A stretch of DNA of 64,000 bases from Lycorma delicatula (GCF_047948215.1 NC_134456.1:204054034-204118033), one strand, 5' to 3'. Shown: positions 11,983 to 23,582, counted from the stretch's first letter. Notes: generated from the sequence alone by a model not told the origin. Program-made: numbers and translations.

Positions 11983-13862
11983 TAATACAACACGCGAGCT
12001 GAAAGTTGACTCTCGCCAACTGCTGTGTCTAGTGTACTAGTCTGTTATGTCTGCATTTTATATACAGATGTGTCGTGTTATTAGTAATCACATGAATTCA
12101 TTTGATTAGATAGTACAAAAAAACCCCGCTCGCCCATCAAGCCAAAGGCAGCCGACAATTCGGTTGACAGAGACAGGGGAAAACTTTCACCTCAGTTAAT
12201 GTAAAGATGACGCAATGTTTCTATCTTATCGTTCCTTTTTTTAGATTCTTCCTTAACAAGTAAGAAGTTTGATATGCTGACACAATTCAGGGTGTATTAC
12301 TGATAATCTAGTTTTGCGGATGGCAAATTTGATGTGTTCCGTTTATAATTGGGCTTGCAGAAGGCCCGACAACATCCACTTTTTAGAAAATTGGAAATAT
12401 CCTTATCCAGAAAGAGAACAGCAGCGACAAAAATTAAGTCTGATAAATCAAATAGCTTCTTTTAAGCCATATTTAAAAATTCCATTTCGAACTTTTTTTT
12501 AAACAAGTTCCCTTTCTTAATAAAGAAACAAATACGGCAATACATGTTATAACAAAATTAACATATTGTAATTATGTCAACTATGCAGCACCTGTTGTGT
12601 AGTAATAATATGTTGTAAACAGATACATAATAAAAAACACGGTTCCATTAACAGTAAAGTTGTTAACTTAAAATTCTACAAAAGGCAATGAATCCTCGTA
12701 AATACAATAGCAGGACTAATAAATATTATTAATTGAAACCAACTTTATGTATATTATTAAAAAAATGAAGTTTTCTGGAAGATAAGAATGATTAGAAATT
12801 AAATAAATCATTTATTTTTGGAAATTCTACCACAACCAAAATCAACATCTCTAACTTAAATTTCCATTAAAAAAATTGTAATTTCCATATTTTAAAAATG
12901 GGTCAGTCAAACTTCGGACTTCAGAAATATTCAGATAAAAAACAAAAGCTATCATTACTACAAACAATAATTGTAACTAATTAAAACAGTATTTATAGAG
13001 AGGGGAGAGAGAGAGAGAGAGAGAGACATTACATAAGAAAGAAACGAGAAAGTAAGAAATAAAGATACAAACTTGTTACGTGAATAGTAACATCTCAATC
13101 AGCTGTTATTACAATTATTCTGAGATACTGCAGATCCCAAGTTCATATCCAAGCTGTATGGTAATATGAGAAATATATCCTAGATGTGAACTAACCCAAG
13201 GTCACTTCAATGAGAAACCAACGTGTGGCAACTGAATAAACTAGCCCGCTCACCATTAAGCGTTATTAATATACAGCTAAGAGCAAATGAAAATAGTCCG
13301 ACCATATTAATAACAGACGCCCAAGTATCGGACAAGTCACGATATCTCTCGTGTGGATAATTATATTTAATGATTTATTTATAAAGAATTACACCAAAAA
13401 AAATATATACTTAATTTTTTAAGGATCTAAAAAATATACTCGATAACAGTATCACTTTAGAGGCATATTACCGAACAAAAATGATTACGAAATGATGTTA
13501 AGATAATGGATATCAAGAAGGGATTGAAGAAATATTTTTATTCCCTTAAATCACATCAAACTTTAAAGAAAGTATTATCGAAAATATACAGATATTAATT
13601 AATTAGGAAAGGAAAGCATTTAATATTTTCCATTTGCCATGTAAGGCAGTATGATTTCAAGATTCTTACCAGCTCCTCTAACGTAAAATTTTTGTGAATG
13701 ATCTCACCCTTGAAAACAAACACATTAAAAATCTTGTTACTGTTTAATTGTGGCGTTGTACGAGCCGCATAAAGTTAATTTGTTTATACTCGTCTGTATT
13801 TTGCATACACTAGACACAGCAGTAGGCGAGAGAGCAAATTTCCGGTTGACGTATTGTAATCT
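11983..13862. repeat. Inverted repeat pair, 1.8 kb apart
   Basis: Positions 12010-12036 and 13806-13832 are reverse complements at 26 of 27 positions; the core is TGCTGTGTCTAGTGTA. Weaker complementarity extends outward to about 11983 and 13862, giving arms of roughly 55 bases. The interior has a 62-residue open frame (12314-12502) with no recognisable motif, and a GA run. The arms could be terminal inverted repeats of an unknown DNA transposon or two opposed copies of a short repeat. Confidence 0.55.
13005..13026. repeat. (GA)n microsatellite
   Basis: About eleven GA units preceded by 'agagaggg'. Confidence 0.9.
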
Positions 13863-13982
13863 ACATTGAAAACATGTAATTTTCTTATTAAAAAACATCT
13901 TTTTACTTTTTCTATTACTGAAGAAATGAAAACAGAAATATAATGTTAAATAATTATACTCAATTAATGAACGTTTCTAGTT

Positions 13983-14030
<48 letters not shown>
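13983..14030. repeat. (AT)n microsatellite
   Basis: A nearly uninterrupted AT/TA dinucleotide run of about 48 bases. Confidence 0.95.
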
Positions 14031-14033
<3 letters not shown>

Positions 14034-14052
14034 AATAAATAAAGTAAAGCTG

Positions 14053-14165
14053 ATTTCCGCGACAGAATGGTAGCACCTCGGCCTTTCATACAAGTGTACC
14101 GGGTTCCAATTCAGTCAAGCATGGCATTTTCATACGCTACAAATTCAATTTTCACATTCTCTGGT
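14053..14165 (+). repeat. SINE-A copy, degenerate
   Basis: A tRNA-like head (GAATGGTAGCACCTCGGCC, A-box region, then 'tttcat') is followed by a damaged B box, GGGTTCCAATTC, and by AAGCATGGCATTTTCATACG of the body. Pol III internal promoter boxes in this order define a tRNA-derived SINE. The tail is poorly preserved. Confidence 0.8.
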
Positions 14166-14169
14166 ACAA

Positions 14170-15180
14170 GCTTTCAAAAGCATCTATGGTGATTAATTCG
14201 TCACGGAAAAAATTTTGAAGTTAAAAGTCAGTTAAGATTGCCTACTTTAAAAATAAATTTATTTTTGGATACAGTATTTCTGGCAAAGTAAATTGTAATA
14301 GACTTTAGCTTTGTGATTAATATGTCAAATTACTAAAAGAGTAGCAAAAAAACACAATTTCAAAATTGTATATTTTCCACCTTAAGGAAGTATGGCGTAT
14401 TTAAACATTTTAGCTTTTTTAAAGACCCATCATTTTTCTAGTATTTCAGTAACTTCTAGAAAATTAATTTGTTTCTCAAAACTACAGTAAAAAAAAACTA
14501 ACAGTAAAATTTCAAGGTGTAAGATACAAAATGAGAATCATTTATTATTTACAGTAATTTTAAAATTAAAAAAAAAAATTCTAGAATAAGTATTTAGATA
14601 CAAATATATTTTATTTTCTAAATTGTAAACATACGTAAATGCCTAAATGTCTGTTTACATCTGAACATTTCTAGAATGTTGATGTACGAAGACACTCATA
14701 AATCGGACGATGTGTACAATTACCGTAATAAATATAGTCTCTGAATACCAAAAGTCCTTTAAATAATAAATGAATATCTCTTTGTTTATTTTATCTTGTA
14801 CTGCTTTACAATATGTTAATAAAAGTTACACAAAATGTTATAAAGTTATATAAAAAAGTCTATGAAAGTTACAAAATAATTTTAATAAAAATTTCGCCCT
14901 TTGAGTTTTTATTTTTTTACGATTTTATTTTTTAAATAATAAACAATTTTATGAGAGAGATTTTAAAAACGTTTCATCCGTAAAATTAAAATACTATTTA
15001 AATAAAATGGAGAACATAATTTCAACATATTTGTATACATGCTGAGGTTTACGATAGAAATCAAGTATATGTCGTTAACGTAAACTTGACGATTAAATCC
15101 TCTTAAAATATGTTTTCAAGCAAATATAAATATTTTTATTATTGGACTATATGTCATCTAATAACCAATAGCCACCATAA
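14170..15180. other. AT-rich non-coding stretch
   Basis: No gene or known repeat recognised. Confidence 0.55.
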
Positions 15181-15183
15181 CTT

Positions 15184-15487
15184 CAACCGGGTTGGAGTAG
15201 TGGTGAACTCGTCATCGCAAATTAGCTGATTTCGAAGTTGAGAATTAGAAGGTTCAAATCCTAGTAAAGGCTAGGTTTTATAAAAGACTTAAGTTACTTT
15301 TATACAGATTTTGAATACTATATCGTGGTACCGGTGTTCTTTGGTGGTTGGGTTTCAATTAACTACACGTCTCTGGAATGGTCGACCTGAGACTGTACAA
15401 GACTATACTTCATTTACATTCATACATATCCTCATTCATTCTCTAAAGTAATAACTTACAGTGGCTCCGGAGGCTAAACAGAAAAAG
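15184..15487 (+). repeat. SINE-B, nearly full length
   Basis: The head ACCGGGTTGGAGTAGTGGTG corresponds to a tRNA A-box region and GGTTCAAATCCTAGTA to the B box, about 60 bases further. The body has the family's hallmark 'ggtaccggtgttctttggtg' and GGGTTTCAATTAACTACACG, and it ends with GGCTCCGGAGGCTAAACAG plus A-rich tail. Length is about 300 bases. Other copies are at 41459, 52531, 58803 and 60272. It is transcribed by Pol III and moved in trans by a LINE (knowledge of SINEs in general). Confidence 0.88.
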
Positions 15488-15581
15488 TCACCACAACTTA
15501 TATATAAGCTACAAAGCAGTTAGCGGCTCACTGAACACTTTAATTTAACATATTCCTTTATTATCAACCGAATTTTTTTTT

Positions 15582-15640
15582 TTTTTACTGACTTTTCGAA
15601 GAAAATTAAGGTATTACTTTCGATCGCAGACTAAATATTT
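15582..15640 (+). repeat. Repeat Q fragment
   Basis: The start ACTGACTTTTCGAAGAAAA and 'ggtattactttcgatcgca' match the longer Q copies at 16700, 17091 and 35103. Confidence 0.6.
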
Positions 15641-15969
15641 TAATTGTAAACTATTTATTACAGCAAAAAAAATTTCGCAAATTATTTATTCAACTATTCT
15701 AACAAATAGTTTTTTTTTTACGTAGTAAAATTTTTAACCTTCCCCAAACATTTGATATTTTTAAGTTTTTAGGTTCAACAAACAAGATTATTCTATTTCG
15801 CCTACTACAAAATATACATTAAAATGTTATCATTACGATTAATTCATAACAGTGAGTTTAAATATTCACTTAACTTATAGAGACCTGTTGGATTATTATT
15901 TTTATTCTATTTTTTTTACATTACTTAATCAGCAGAAAGTGAAGCACCTAAGTAAGCATTTTTTTCATG

Positions 15970-16108
15970 TTTAACCTCCGGAACTACTGTTAGATATTGC
16001 TTCAGAGGATCAAGTGAATGATTTATAGCATGTGTGAAAAATGCCATGCCTGACCGGGATTAGAACCTGGGACCTCCGGATGAAAGGCCAAGACGCTACC
16101 ACTCGCGT
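15970..16108 (-). repeat. SINE-A copy
   Basis: On the minus strand it reads CGCGAGTGGTAGCGTC, 'ttggcctttcatccgg', a B box (GGTTCTAATCCCGGTCAGG), then GCATGGCATTTTTCACAC and the tail 'ggaggttaaaca'. All parts of the family are present, with one change in the B box (C to T). Confidence 0.88.
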
Positions 16109-16328
16109 ATTAATTATTAATAACACAAAATGTGTCACATGATCACAAAATATACCAAAATTCATTTTAATTCCTATAGATATTAACGAACAGAATGCAT
16201 TTTAATAGTTATAAATTTTTGTGGAACAAATAGTTTTGTAGTGTTGCAATATACCAACACGGAACAGAGTAGTAATAGAACTTTTCGCACCGGTTGAAAC
16301 AAGTTTGTGAACTCAATTTAACGGACGG

Positions 16329-16340
16329 TGCGCAAGCGCA
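16329..16340. promoter_or_regulatory. NRF1-like palindromic site
   Basis: TGCGCAAGCGCA matches the palindromic NRF1/EWG type consensus at all but the centre. It lies in a short CpG-containing island (about 16290-16350) amid AT-rich DNA. A promoter is possible but no exon is evident nearby. Confidence 0.3.
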
Positions 16341-16699
16341 GTGCAAATAACTACATCATATCTACCAACAATTCGTTTCATATTTGAATACAAGTTTAAC
16401 GGCCAAATTTAAACATCTTGAATTATAAATCCTCGAAATGCATATTTAATCGATATGTGCAGATGTAACACATTCCAACAACTTACTGCTTTGAGACCTA
16501 AACACCAAAATTCAATCGTAACAATTATCATTCTTCTTCTTCGAATTTACCATAACTACAGAAAGTAAAAGTCGTTGATATAATACTTAGTACAAATTCT
16601 TTTAAAATACCACTTACCCTCACCGATACAATTTATAAAACGTCGTAAAATTAATAAAAGTGAAAGTAAAAAATCATATTTCACCGAAAATGTTTAGGA

Positions 16700-16830
16700 G
16701 CTTTTTTACTAACTTTTCGAAGAAAAGTACGGTCGGTATTACTTTTGGTTGCACAAGTTAGGGGGTAAATTGAATTTTCTTTACGTTTTGATGTATGAGT
16801 ACGAAAATAACCTAAATTTGAGTTATGTTG
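16700..16830 (+). repeat. Repeat Q copy
   Basis: CTTTTTTACTAACTTTTCGA starts a match to the Q copies at 17091 and 35103: AAGTACGG, 'tattactttt', a G-rich tract, GAATTTTCTTTACGTTTTGA, then 'tatgagtacgaaaat'. The ~150 bases after it, to about 17000, are GC-richer and unassigned; a 131-residue antisense open frame spans both and has no recognisable motif. Confidence 0.7.
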
Positions 16831-17090
16831 ATTGTGTAGTGGTGTATTTTCACACGTCCTTATGCAGCGAGTTGAGACTTGATCCTTGTATATAGGGTCT
16901 ACTCTATGATCAAAGGTATACAGTGCGCTTCTGACTGCGATACAGTCAGGGCGTCGGAAACGATCGGTCGGTCTTCCTTGCGCAGAACTGCGTAAGTTTT
17001 TTTTAATATTACGGAACTTTGAAAACGCGTGTACTAGGTAAAAGGCTTTTATAATAATATTTAGATTACACGTCATGATTTCCTAGAATA

Positions 17091-17780
17091 TTTTTACCGA
17101 ATTTTCGAAGAAAAGTACGATATTACTTTAACTCGCATGTGTGTGTGTGTGGGGGGGGGGGTGAAAATGAATTTTCTTTACGTTTTGAGGTATGAGGAGT
17201 ATGAAAATACTGTACACATACATTGAGGTAACCTTGTTTATAAGGTTGCCTGACCGGGTTCGAATCCCGGTCAGGCATGGCATTTTCACACACGCTACAA
17301 ATCATTCATCTCATCCTCTGAAGTAATGCTTAACTGTGGACTCGGAGGTTAAAAAAAAAAAAAGCCTTACTTATAACATACTATATATACGAGTATATAT
17401 GCCTGTGTGTAAAACTTTCTGTCTCAAAAGCTGGATCATTTTTACTGAAATTTAGATATACTGTTGTAGTTTACCTGAAATAGTGGACATTTTGAAGATT
17501 TGATGAAGAATGGTTGTCGTTGTTGAGTTACGCTCAATTTATGGTCGAAAAAATTTGAGCGGGGCAAGTTAGAAGCATGGTTCCATATGATGCTGCAAGT
17601 TCAAAAATTGATGTTTCTTTATCTACCGCAGATAAAGGAACATCAATTTTCCAACTATTGTTAGCAATATTAAACAGAATTTTAAAAAATATTAAAAACG
17701 AATTAAACTGACGAAAAGTCGGTCTTCTTGCGAGTTTTTTTTTTTCAATTTATAACAGTTAATTAAAATCAAACGTTCTG
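17091..17780 (+). mobile_element. Composite repeat Q + SINE-A + S, locus 1
   Basis: Three blocks follow each other. Q is at 17091-17240 (TTTTCGAAGAAAAGTACG, a TG/G tract, then TTTCTTTACGTTTTGAGG). SINE-A body is at 17245-17363. Block S is at about 17395-17780 (TTGAGCGGGGCAAGTTAGAA near 17557, then 'gatgctgcaagtt' and 'tgtttctttatct'). The same order occurs at 35103-35640, with Q, a B-box-bearing SINE-like piece and S. This implies that the three travel as one element or share an ancestral insertion history. Confidence 0.6.
17245..17363 (+). repeat. SINE-A, 5'-truncated, with extended B-box hairpin
   Basis: The copy starts just before the B box (GGTTCGAATCC), keeps CAGGCATGGCATTTTCACAC, CATCCTCTGAAGTAATGCTT and GGAGGTT plus an A-tail of 13, but lacks the A-box half. 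The bases before the B box have become the exact complement of those after it: TGCCTGACCGGG (17247-17258), loop TTCGAAT, CCCGGTCAGGCA (17266-17277). Confidence 0.85.
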
Positions 17781-17859
17781 TATCGTTAGCCAAATTATAG
17801 TGTACGGTATATTTTATATATTGGTTTTTTGTTTTGTTCTTTAATCAGAATCCTCGCGA

Positions 17860-18655
17860 ATGGACTGTTTAGATAAATTAAATTTACGTGGAAATGGCAC
17901 AGTAACACACGAACGTGCCCAATTACCTACAACACTAAAAGTAGTTTTCTACAAAAGTAGAAAGTTTAATCTATATTTACTGCGACGTATAAACTTTAAC
18001 ATTGCAAGCTATTTACTTAGTTTTACTAAATTAATCATTTAACCAATAAATTTACCCATAATGTAGCAGTATGAGTTATCTATCGAATAACTAAAAAAAA
18101 GAACATTTTTCCTAATTAATCACGGTATAAAACGAATATTCTTACTTCAAAAATGGAAGAAGGTAAAATGTATACTGAAAAAAAAACACTCATAATTATC
18201 GCTTATTAAATTTTTCTTTCAAAAATATTTTCTACATTTTTGTAAAAAAAATATGATATATCACTAAAATGACTTTTCATATTTTTTTCCTTTTACTTAG
18301 CTTATATTTATCAATAAATATTTAAATAATAATAATAAAGCAATTTTAGATGCTAAGTTATTTAATTAAAATAAAAAATACCATATATTTTTTCCTCTTT
18401 TTTATTCGCTATACTTATATATTTATTCTTCTTCAACTGAATTTTTTAAGGATTCATTTATATTGGTTCAGTGAATCTAGACATAATCGCGGATTTGTAA
18501 GTCGAACTGATTTATTTATTTTACGTAAGTCCGTTAAAAATTAGATCTACATAAATTAAACTAACTAAAATTTTTTAAAAATGTACGGTATTAAATCAAA
18601 ATACTCAGAGTTTAAAAAACATTACGAAGAAAACCCAGAAAATGATACAAAAAAA
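17860..18655. other. AT-rich non-coding stretch
   Basis: Only short, compositionally biased open frames; no gene recognised. Confidence 0.5.
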
Positions 18656-18660
18656 CAATA

Positions 18661-18662
18661 TT

Positions 18663-18694
<32 letters not shown>

Positions 18695-18709
18695 TATTTA
18701 TATATATAT
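18661..18709. repeat. (TA)n microsatellite, imperfect
   Basis: TA repeats interrupted by 'caca' and 'ttta'. Confidence 0.9.
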
Positions 18710-19234
18710 GTTACATAGTTGCTACGTACACGCTACAGACTGTGAATATAATCAACCACATTTAACATTTAATGCAACGCTTAATGAAAGCCCACTACAG
18801 TTAATTTAATATCTCTTTAGGCTACGCATCATGAAATGTCGAATATCTTTTCAGTAGTAATCCTCAACTACGCTTAAAGCAAAAATATAATAAATAAAAT
18901 GAATCATCAAATATAATGCCTACGTTTTTTAGTAATGTAAATGGATTCCAAAAGAAATAAACGAAGTTAAAATATATTTTCTTTGAACATACTCGTATCT
19001 CTTGCCAACTACGCTGTAGGTATGTTACTTCAAAATGATTTAAGTATTTTTACATCCATCTCTTTATTACATTCAGACCAATTCGGAGCAATGAACAGCA
19101 ATTGTATAATAATTCCAAGTGTGAACGATAATTTTAAAAGTAAGAAAAAATTAAAAAATGTCAATAGTATACCTTTCTAATAACAAATTTCCTGTTGTCA
19201 ACCAATACGCAGTTGGAACGGTGAGGAAACAACA

Positions 19235-19370
19235 TGAATTTTTTTTCACCGAATTTTATGAAAAAAAAAGATGAAGAATAAAGGTTGAAGGCCAACCGCT
19301 ACCTGTAGATATGAGGAGTCCTTTAATACTACGGATATGAAAACGCCAAAAATATAACTTTGTTGATCAA
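19235..19370 (+). repeat. Repeat Q-like remnant
   Basis: TTTTCACCGAATTTTATGAA and, 60 bases later, ATGAGGAGTCC and 'ggatatgaaaac' echo repeat Q, but the match is weak and interrupted. Confidence 0.35.
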
Positions 19371-19730
19371 AAATCCCGTACAGCAAAAATATTGGTACAT
19401 ATGAATAGGTTTACAGGAGCTAAATGTTAATGAAAACATGTAATATTATTCAAACTGGATAAAAATATTAAATATTAACGAAGTTGTACGTTCTGGTTTA
19501 GAGAACTATTATTTTTTTTATTTTAGCATTTTCAGAATTAAAGAAATAACAATTTATTTTACAAAAATCCTTTGCACGTTTTAAAAGTTGTAAAACTCTA
19601 CCGAATGCTTTTGAGAACTTAGTTTTGAAATTTTGCAAAATTGTACAAAAATAACTTTTCCGATAATGAAGGAATCTTTCACTTATATATATACAAATAT
19701 ATATATATACATACAAAAGAGTAATCAACA

Positions 19731-21000
19731 TAAAAGAGGCCCCAGCACTTTATGAAGTCTGTAAGTAATAGTTTATTGGCAAACCCTTTCATAATAATTT
19801 ATAGAAGGTATTGAAAATTTTGTCCTTCCACTTCTATGATATTCCTGACCAAGATCCACTTCACCTTCCTGGCTATTCTTGTTAGTTGTACCCTCTTTAT
19901 TTCCTGGTTTGCACTGGTAATGCTTGACTTAAATTCCTGCAGTGTGTGTAGATTTCTCCTTTAAACAATTTCTTTTAAAATTTCATCCCCACAGAAAGAA
20001 GTCTGATCAGGGGATCTTGAAAGCCGCAATCCTTTAAAAATAATTTCTTCCATCAAAAAAATCCTATAGCATCTCCATAGAACAGCGAACTATATGGCAA
20101 ATGGCGCTGTCCTGTTGAAACCAGGAGTCACGATCTTCTTGAAGTAAGGTTATCAAGTTTGAATAATTTCTTGATCGACAGCCACATTCAGTTTTTTTTT
20201 TAAAAAACAAAGGGTCATATTATTAGTCGCCTTGAAACCGCACACTATACGACTATTTTTTGTGGGTGTAGGAGAGGTTCAAAAAAATGTGCAGGTTTTT
20301 AGTACCTCACCTTGGTGAAACCAAGCTTCTTCTGTAAAAAATACTTGATTTAAAATGCCAGTATTGCCTTTAATGAAGTTCTGGAATTATTGGCAATAGT
20401 GAACCCTTTTAACTTAATCAACAGTATAAGATTTCCATAAGTAGTTAGCTTATGGAAAACATGCATTCGATACAAATAGCATTTCGGAATTCTCCTCACT
20501 GCAGTGTGGGCTAACTAGTGAAACACTTTTTTTCGGCTTAAAATACGCAAACATTTATGACATTATGATCTTATGACTGCCGCTTTAATGTCTTGTATGA
20601 CCTGCGTCGTTAAAACTGACCTGTGTCGGACACGTTTCTTTTCTAACACCGAATCTGTTTCACGAAATGTTTTGGTGTTCCTTTTCAAATTTCTCCCTAA
20701 ACATTCGCAGAAAGGTAACATGAGATTTCGTTTCTAATTAAGTTTCCATCACGAATACAGGTTCTTCAACAGTTAACCGCATTTTAACAAACAACATACG
20801 ATTATGCAAACTTGTTCTAAAGCAAATGCTCGACAAAGACTGGCAATACTCAAATGTGCAGGCATAAATAGTTCTTCCCAAACCAGCTCCAGTCGTAGCA
20901 ACATCTTCCACATTATTTTACCCATCTCATATCAATATATGCATTTTAACAAAAATAAGATGCATTTAGTATAAACCACTGAGTGATGGGGGTCTCTTAA
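19731..21000 (-). mobile_element. Tc1/mariner-like transposon, both ends visible
   Basis: The ends form imperfect terminal inverted repeats: AAGAGGCCCCAGCACTT at 19734-19750 against AAGAGACCCCCATCACT read from the other strand, ending near 21000. The 1.27-kb length is usual for a mariner. The transposase relic inside is on the minus strand. Confidence 0.75.
19790..20800 (-). pseudogene. Mariner-like transposase, heavily decayed
   Basis: Blocks of a DDD/E transposase can be read in order on the minus strand. The N-terminus is near 20780 (KMRLTVEEPVFVMET, then TFLRMFREKFEKEHQN). The first catalytic block is FTEEAWFHQGEV near 20330, where the usual Asp is Glu. The second is DSWFQQDSAICHIVRC near 20130, with its Asp intact. 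The third is SPDQTSF near 20010, with Asp intact but the following DFFLWG frame-broken. Numerous stops and frameshifts lie between the blocks. It resembles the transposase at 5590 in layout but is clearly a different and older copy. Confidence 0.8.
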
Positions 21001-21009
21001 GTTGAACAT

Positions 21010-22430
21010 CATGTACAAGGACATTATGAAAATAACAACTGAAAATTAATTTCTGTTAATCATATAAACAACTTGAACAATAACGCACCAAGTTTAACAA
21101 CAACGCACGAATCTTTGATCATTCAATTATCACTTACATAGCGTTTGCTTTCCACATTACTAATTAAATACAAATTAATTAATATAAAACCATACCTTAC
21201 ATGCTAGCAAATTACAAAATATTCCGATCTTAAAACTACAAACTGATCAACAAAACGATAAACTATGTCCGTAACTGCAAGAGTTGTTTTGCAGTCGGTT
21301 TTGTTTAAGAAATTCTTTTTTTTAATAATCTTAATTAATTTTCCTGTGCAGAAATTCAAAATAAATAAAAATTTACTTAATAAGACTTTATAAAAATGGA
21401 TTTTTTAAATTAAAGATGACAGAAAGATAAATTCATTGTTGAAAGAACAATTAATTACAACTATAAGTGACAAATCATAAATTTTAATCAGCCAATGTAA
21501 TTCTAAATGAAGACAAAATAAGAGCAGTACTCTTTTTACAAGCTCCATCAAAATTAATTGACTTATTACAATATAATGCTTCTGTATGTTTTTACATAAG
21601 CTTTATGAAACATGATGATTAATATAATAATTTAAACTAATGATAATAAATAACGAACGAATTTTACATTTTAAAATACCTAATTTGAATTTTAAATTTA
21701 AAAAGTTAATACGCTATTACTTCTAAATTACTTATATAATTTTTTTTTAATATTTTGCTTTAGAAACAGATGTTGGAATAATTTATTCTTATAGAAAGAT
21801 TTATGGATTAAAACAATAACAGATAAGATAAGAGAGGCATTTAACTTATTAAAATGCAGTTTAAACTTTCAATCTTCTTTTTTTTTAGTACACCACTTGT
21901 TAGTGAAACTCGGTTGTAACAAGCCGCGAAATTCAATAGGAAAACTACGAAGTAATAGCCACTTACTGAATACTAATATAAAAAAAAAATAAAACATAAA
22001 AAAATGAATAAAACATACTTTTAACTCTACTCAGTTCAAAATACTAGTTAGTTGATAGTACCTTCTTATACAACAACGGCTGAAAAATTTAGATTCTTCC
22101 ATAAAAAAATTTAAGAAAAAATATAAAATAAATCATTATAATTCAGATTTCTAAAATAGGTTCAATATTTTACGTTAATTAATTAAATTAAATTTGAATT
22201 TCATTAATATATTAAAATTAACTATTATTGTTAACTAATTAGATAAGAATGCGGCTTAATGACTCTCCTTCTAACTTGGAGTTAAATTTAAAAAAAATCA
22301 ATTTATTTAACTATCATTCAAAAAGATTTTGCAGTAAACTTAGCCTAATACACAAAACTAACGTTTTTTAACACGATGATAAACAGTATTCCTTGCAAAA
22401 AATTTAGAAAATTGTTAACGCAAAAGGTAG
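21010..22430. other. AT-rich non-coding stretch
   Basis: Very AT-rich; no gene or repeat family recognised. Confidence 0.55.
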
Positions 22431-22434
22431 GAAT

Positions 22435-22535
22435 GGATAGCTGGACTAGCGACTAGCTTTTTGATTCCCGACCTGTGACTATTGCACTATTACTCCAGTG
22501 TACTATTAGCAGGCCCAACAATGCTTCAGACACCC
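22435..22535 (-). repeat. Repeat F, copy 2
   Basis: On the minus strand this reads GGGTGTCTGAAGCA, a short divergent part, and TGCTAATAGTACA, matching 4536-4580. Similarity then fades into 'gtaatagtgcaatagtc'. Confidence 0.5.
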
Positions 22536-22791
22536 ATGATTTTCCAAACTAGTTGTTAAAAAAGAGGATGGATCCACAAACCACATAACTTTATTCTTCC
22601 TACGCATGCTTGGAATTTGTTGTTAAATAGCCCGTGTTTATTCCTGAGTGCTTGTTTTATATATTTGAACCTCCTTCTATTTATAGCAAGATAACAAAGA
22701 TGAAATAATATTAACTCCACAGATATTACATAAAGAAATCAAACATTTAGTCGTAATCATCAACCACTAAAATTAGTACGAAGTTTACAAT

Positions 22792-23267
22792 GGTACTTAC
22801 GTATTAACGCCACCGCTGCTACAGCTTTATTTAAAAACAAAGTAGTCAATCGGATTTCGGTGTAAAATGGACCGATATACAGTTTAACATAGATTCAAAA
22901 CAGTCTCTTTATTAATTTTATAAATGGTTATTTATATTTATTTATTTTATAAATATAATTTAACCAAACTTAACCTACGCTCGCTAACCTTGACTAATTA
23001 ACAGGAGTGTTTTGATTATTTAAATAACAAATAATTGCAATAATTACTGAATTTATTAAATAAATACTCAAAAAATCATGGTGTTAATTAGTCAAGGTTA
23101 GCGAGCGAAGCGAGCGTAGGTTAAGTTTGGTTATTTATAAAATAAATAAATATAAATAACCATTTATTATAATTAATAAAGAGACTGTTCATTTTCCACC
23201 GAAATCCGATTGACTATTTTGTTTTTAAATAAAGCTGTAGCTGCGGTGGCGTTAATATGTAAGTACC
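22792..23267. mobile_element. Fold-back element / long-TIR MITE
   Basis: The outer ends GGTACTTACGTATTAACGCC and its near-complement ending GTAAGTACC start two arms of about 200 bases. The arms match through CCACCGC..GCTACAGCTTTATT, 'aatcggatttcggtg', GAGACTG, the TAAATAA-rich middle and TTAACCTACGCTCGC to TTGACTAATTA (inner ends near 23000 and 23083). The left arm has an extra ~30 bases (22865-22900), and the right arm has an extra 9-base GCGAGCGAA-type repeat. The loop is about 80 bases of AT-rich DNA. No coding capacity. The motif ACAAT occurs at both outer flanks, three bases off on the right, and may be a target duplication. Confidence 0.85.
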
Positions 23268-23582
23268 TCTACAATATATGAATTAAATTTCTTACTTTAA
23301 TTTTACTAGAATTTTAACACAAAATAAATTAAAAATTGAAAAATGCTCGGAAATGAAAAGTAATTCTTCGCATATTTATTCTGCGTCTTTAAGAAAAAAA
23401 AAATGATACAATTACTACGTCAAAATTTCAGTACGCTTAATTTTTCTTAGTATAAACATAGCGATGAATGAATTTTTACATACCTTTAAAATGATGTGAC
23501 CTGATAATCTGAAGAAATTTAATAACAATAATATTTTTTTAAAAAACTAACACTGATTAATATGTTATTACTTAGCACACAA

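Noticed and set aside
12314..12502. 62-residue plus-strand frame (ENWKYPYPEREQQRQK)
   Set aside because: It looks somewhat protein-like but has no motif, no splice context and no partner exon.
16681..17076. 131-residue minus-strand open frame
   Set aside because: It runs antisense across repeat Q and unassigned DNA, has no motif, and its parts recur in Q copies at other sites.
17123..17305. 60-residue minus-strand open frame (PDRDSNPVRQP)
   Set aside because: It is the antisense reading of the SINE-A B-box region; DRDSNP-type peptides are a well-known artefact of tRNA-like repeats.
14053..17363. Functional tRNA genes at sites with A and B boxes
   Set aside because: The heads are followed by SINE bodies, and the cloverleaf stems do not close. 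They are tRNA-derived repeats.
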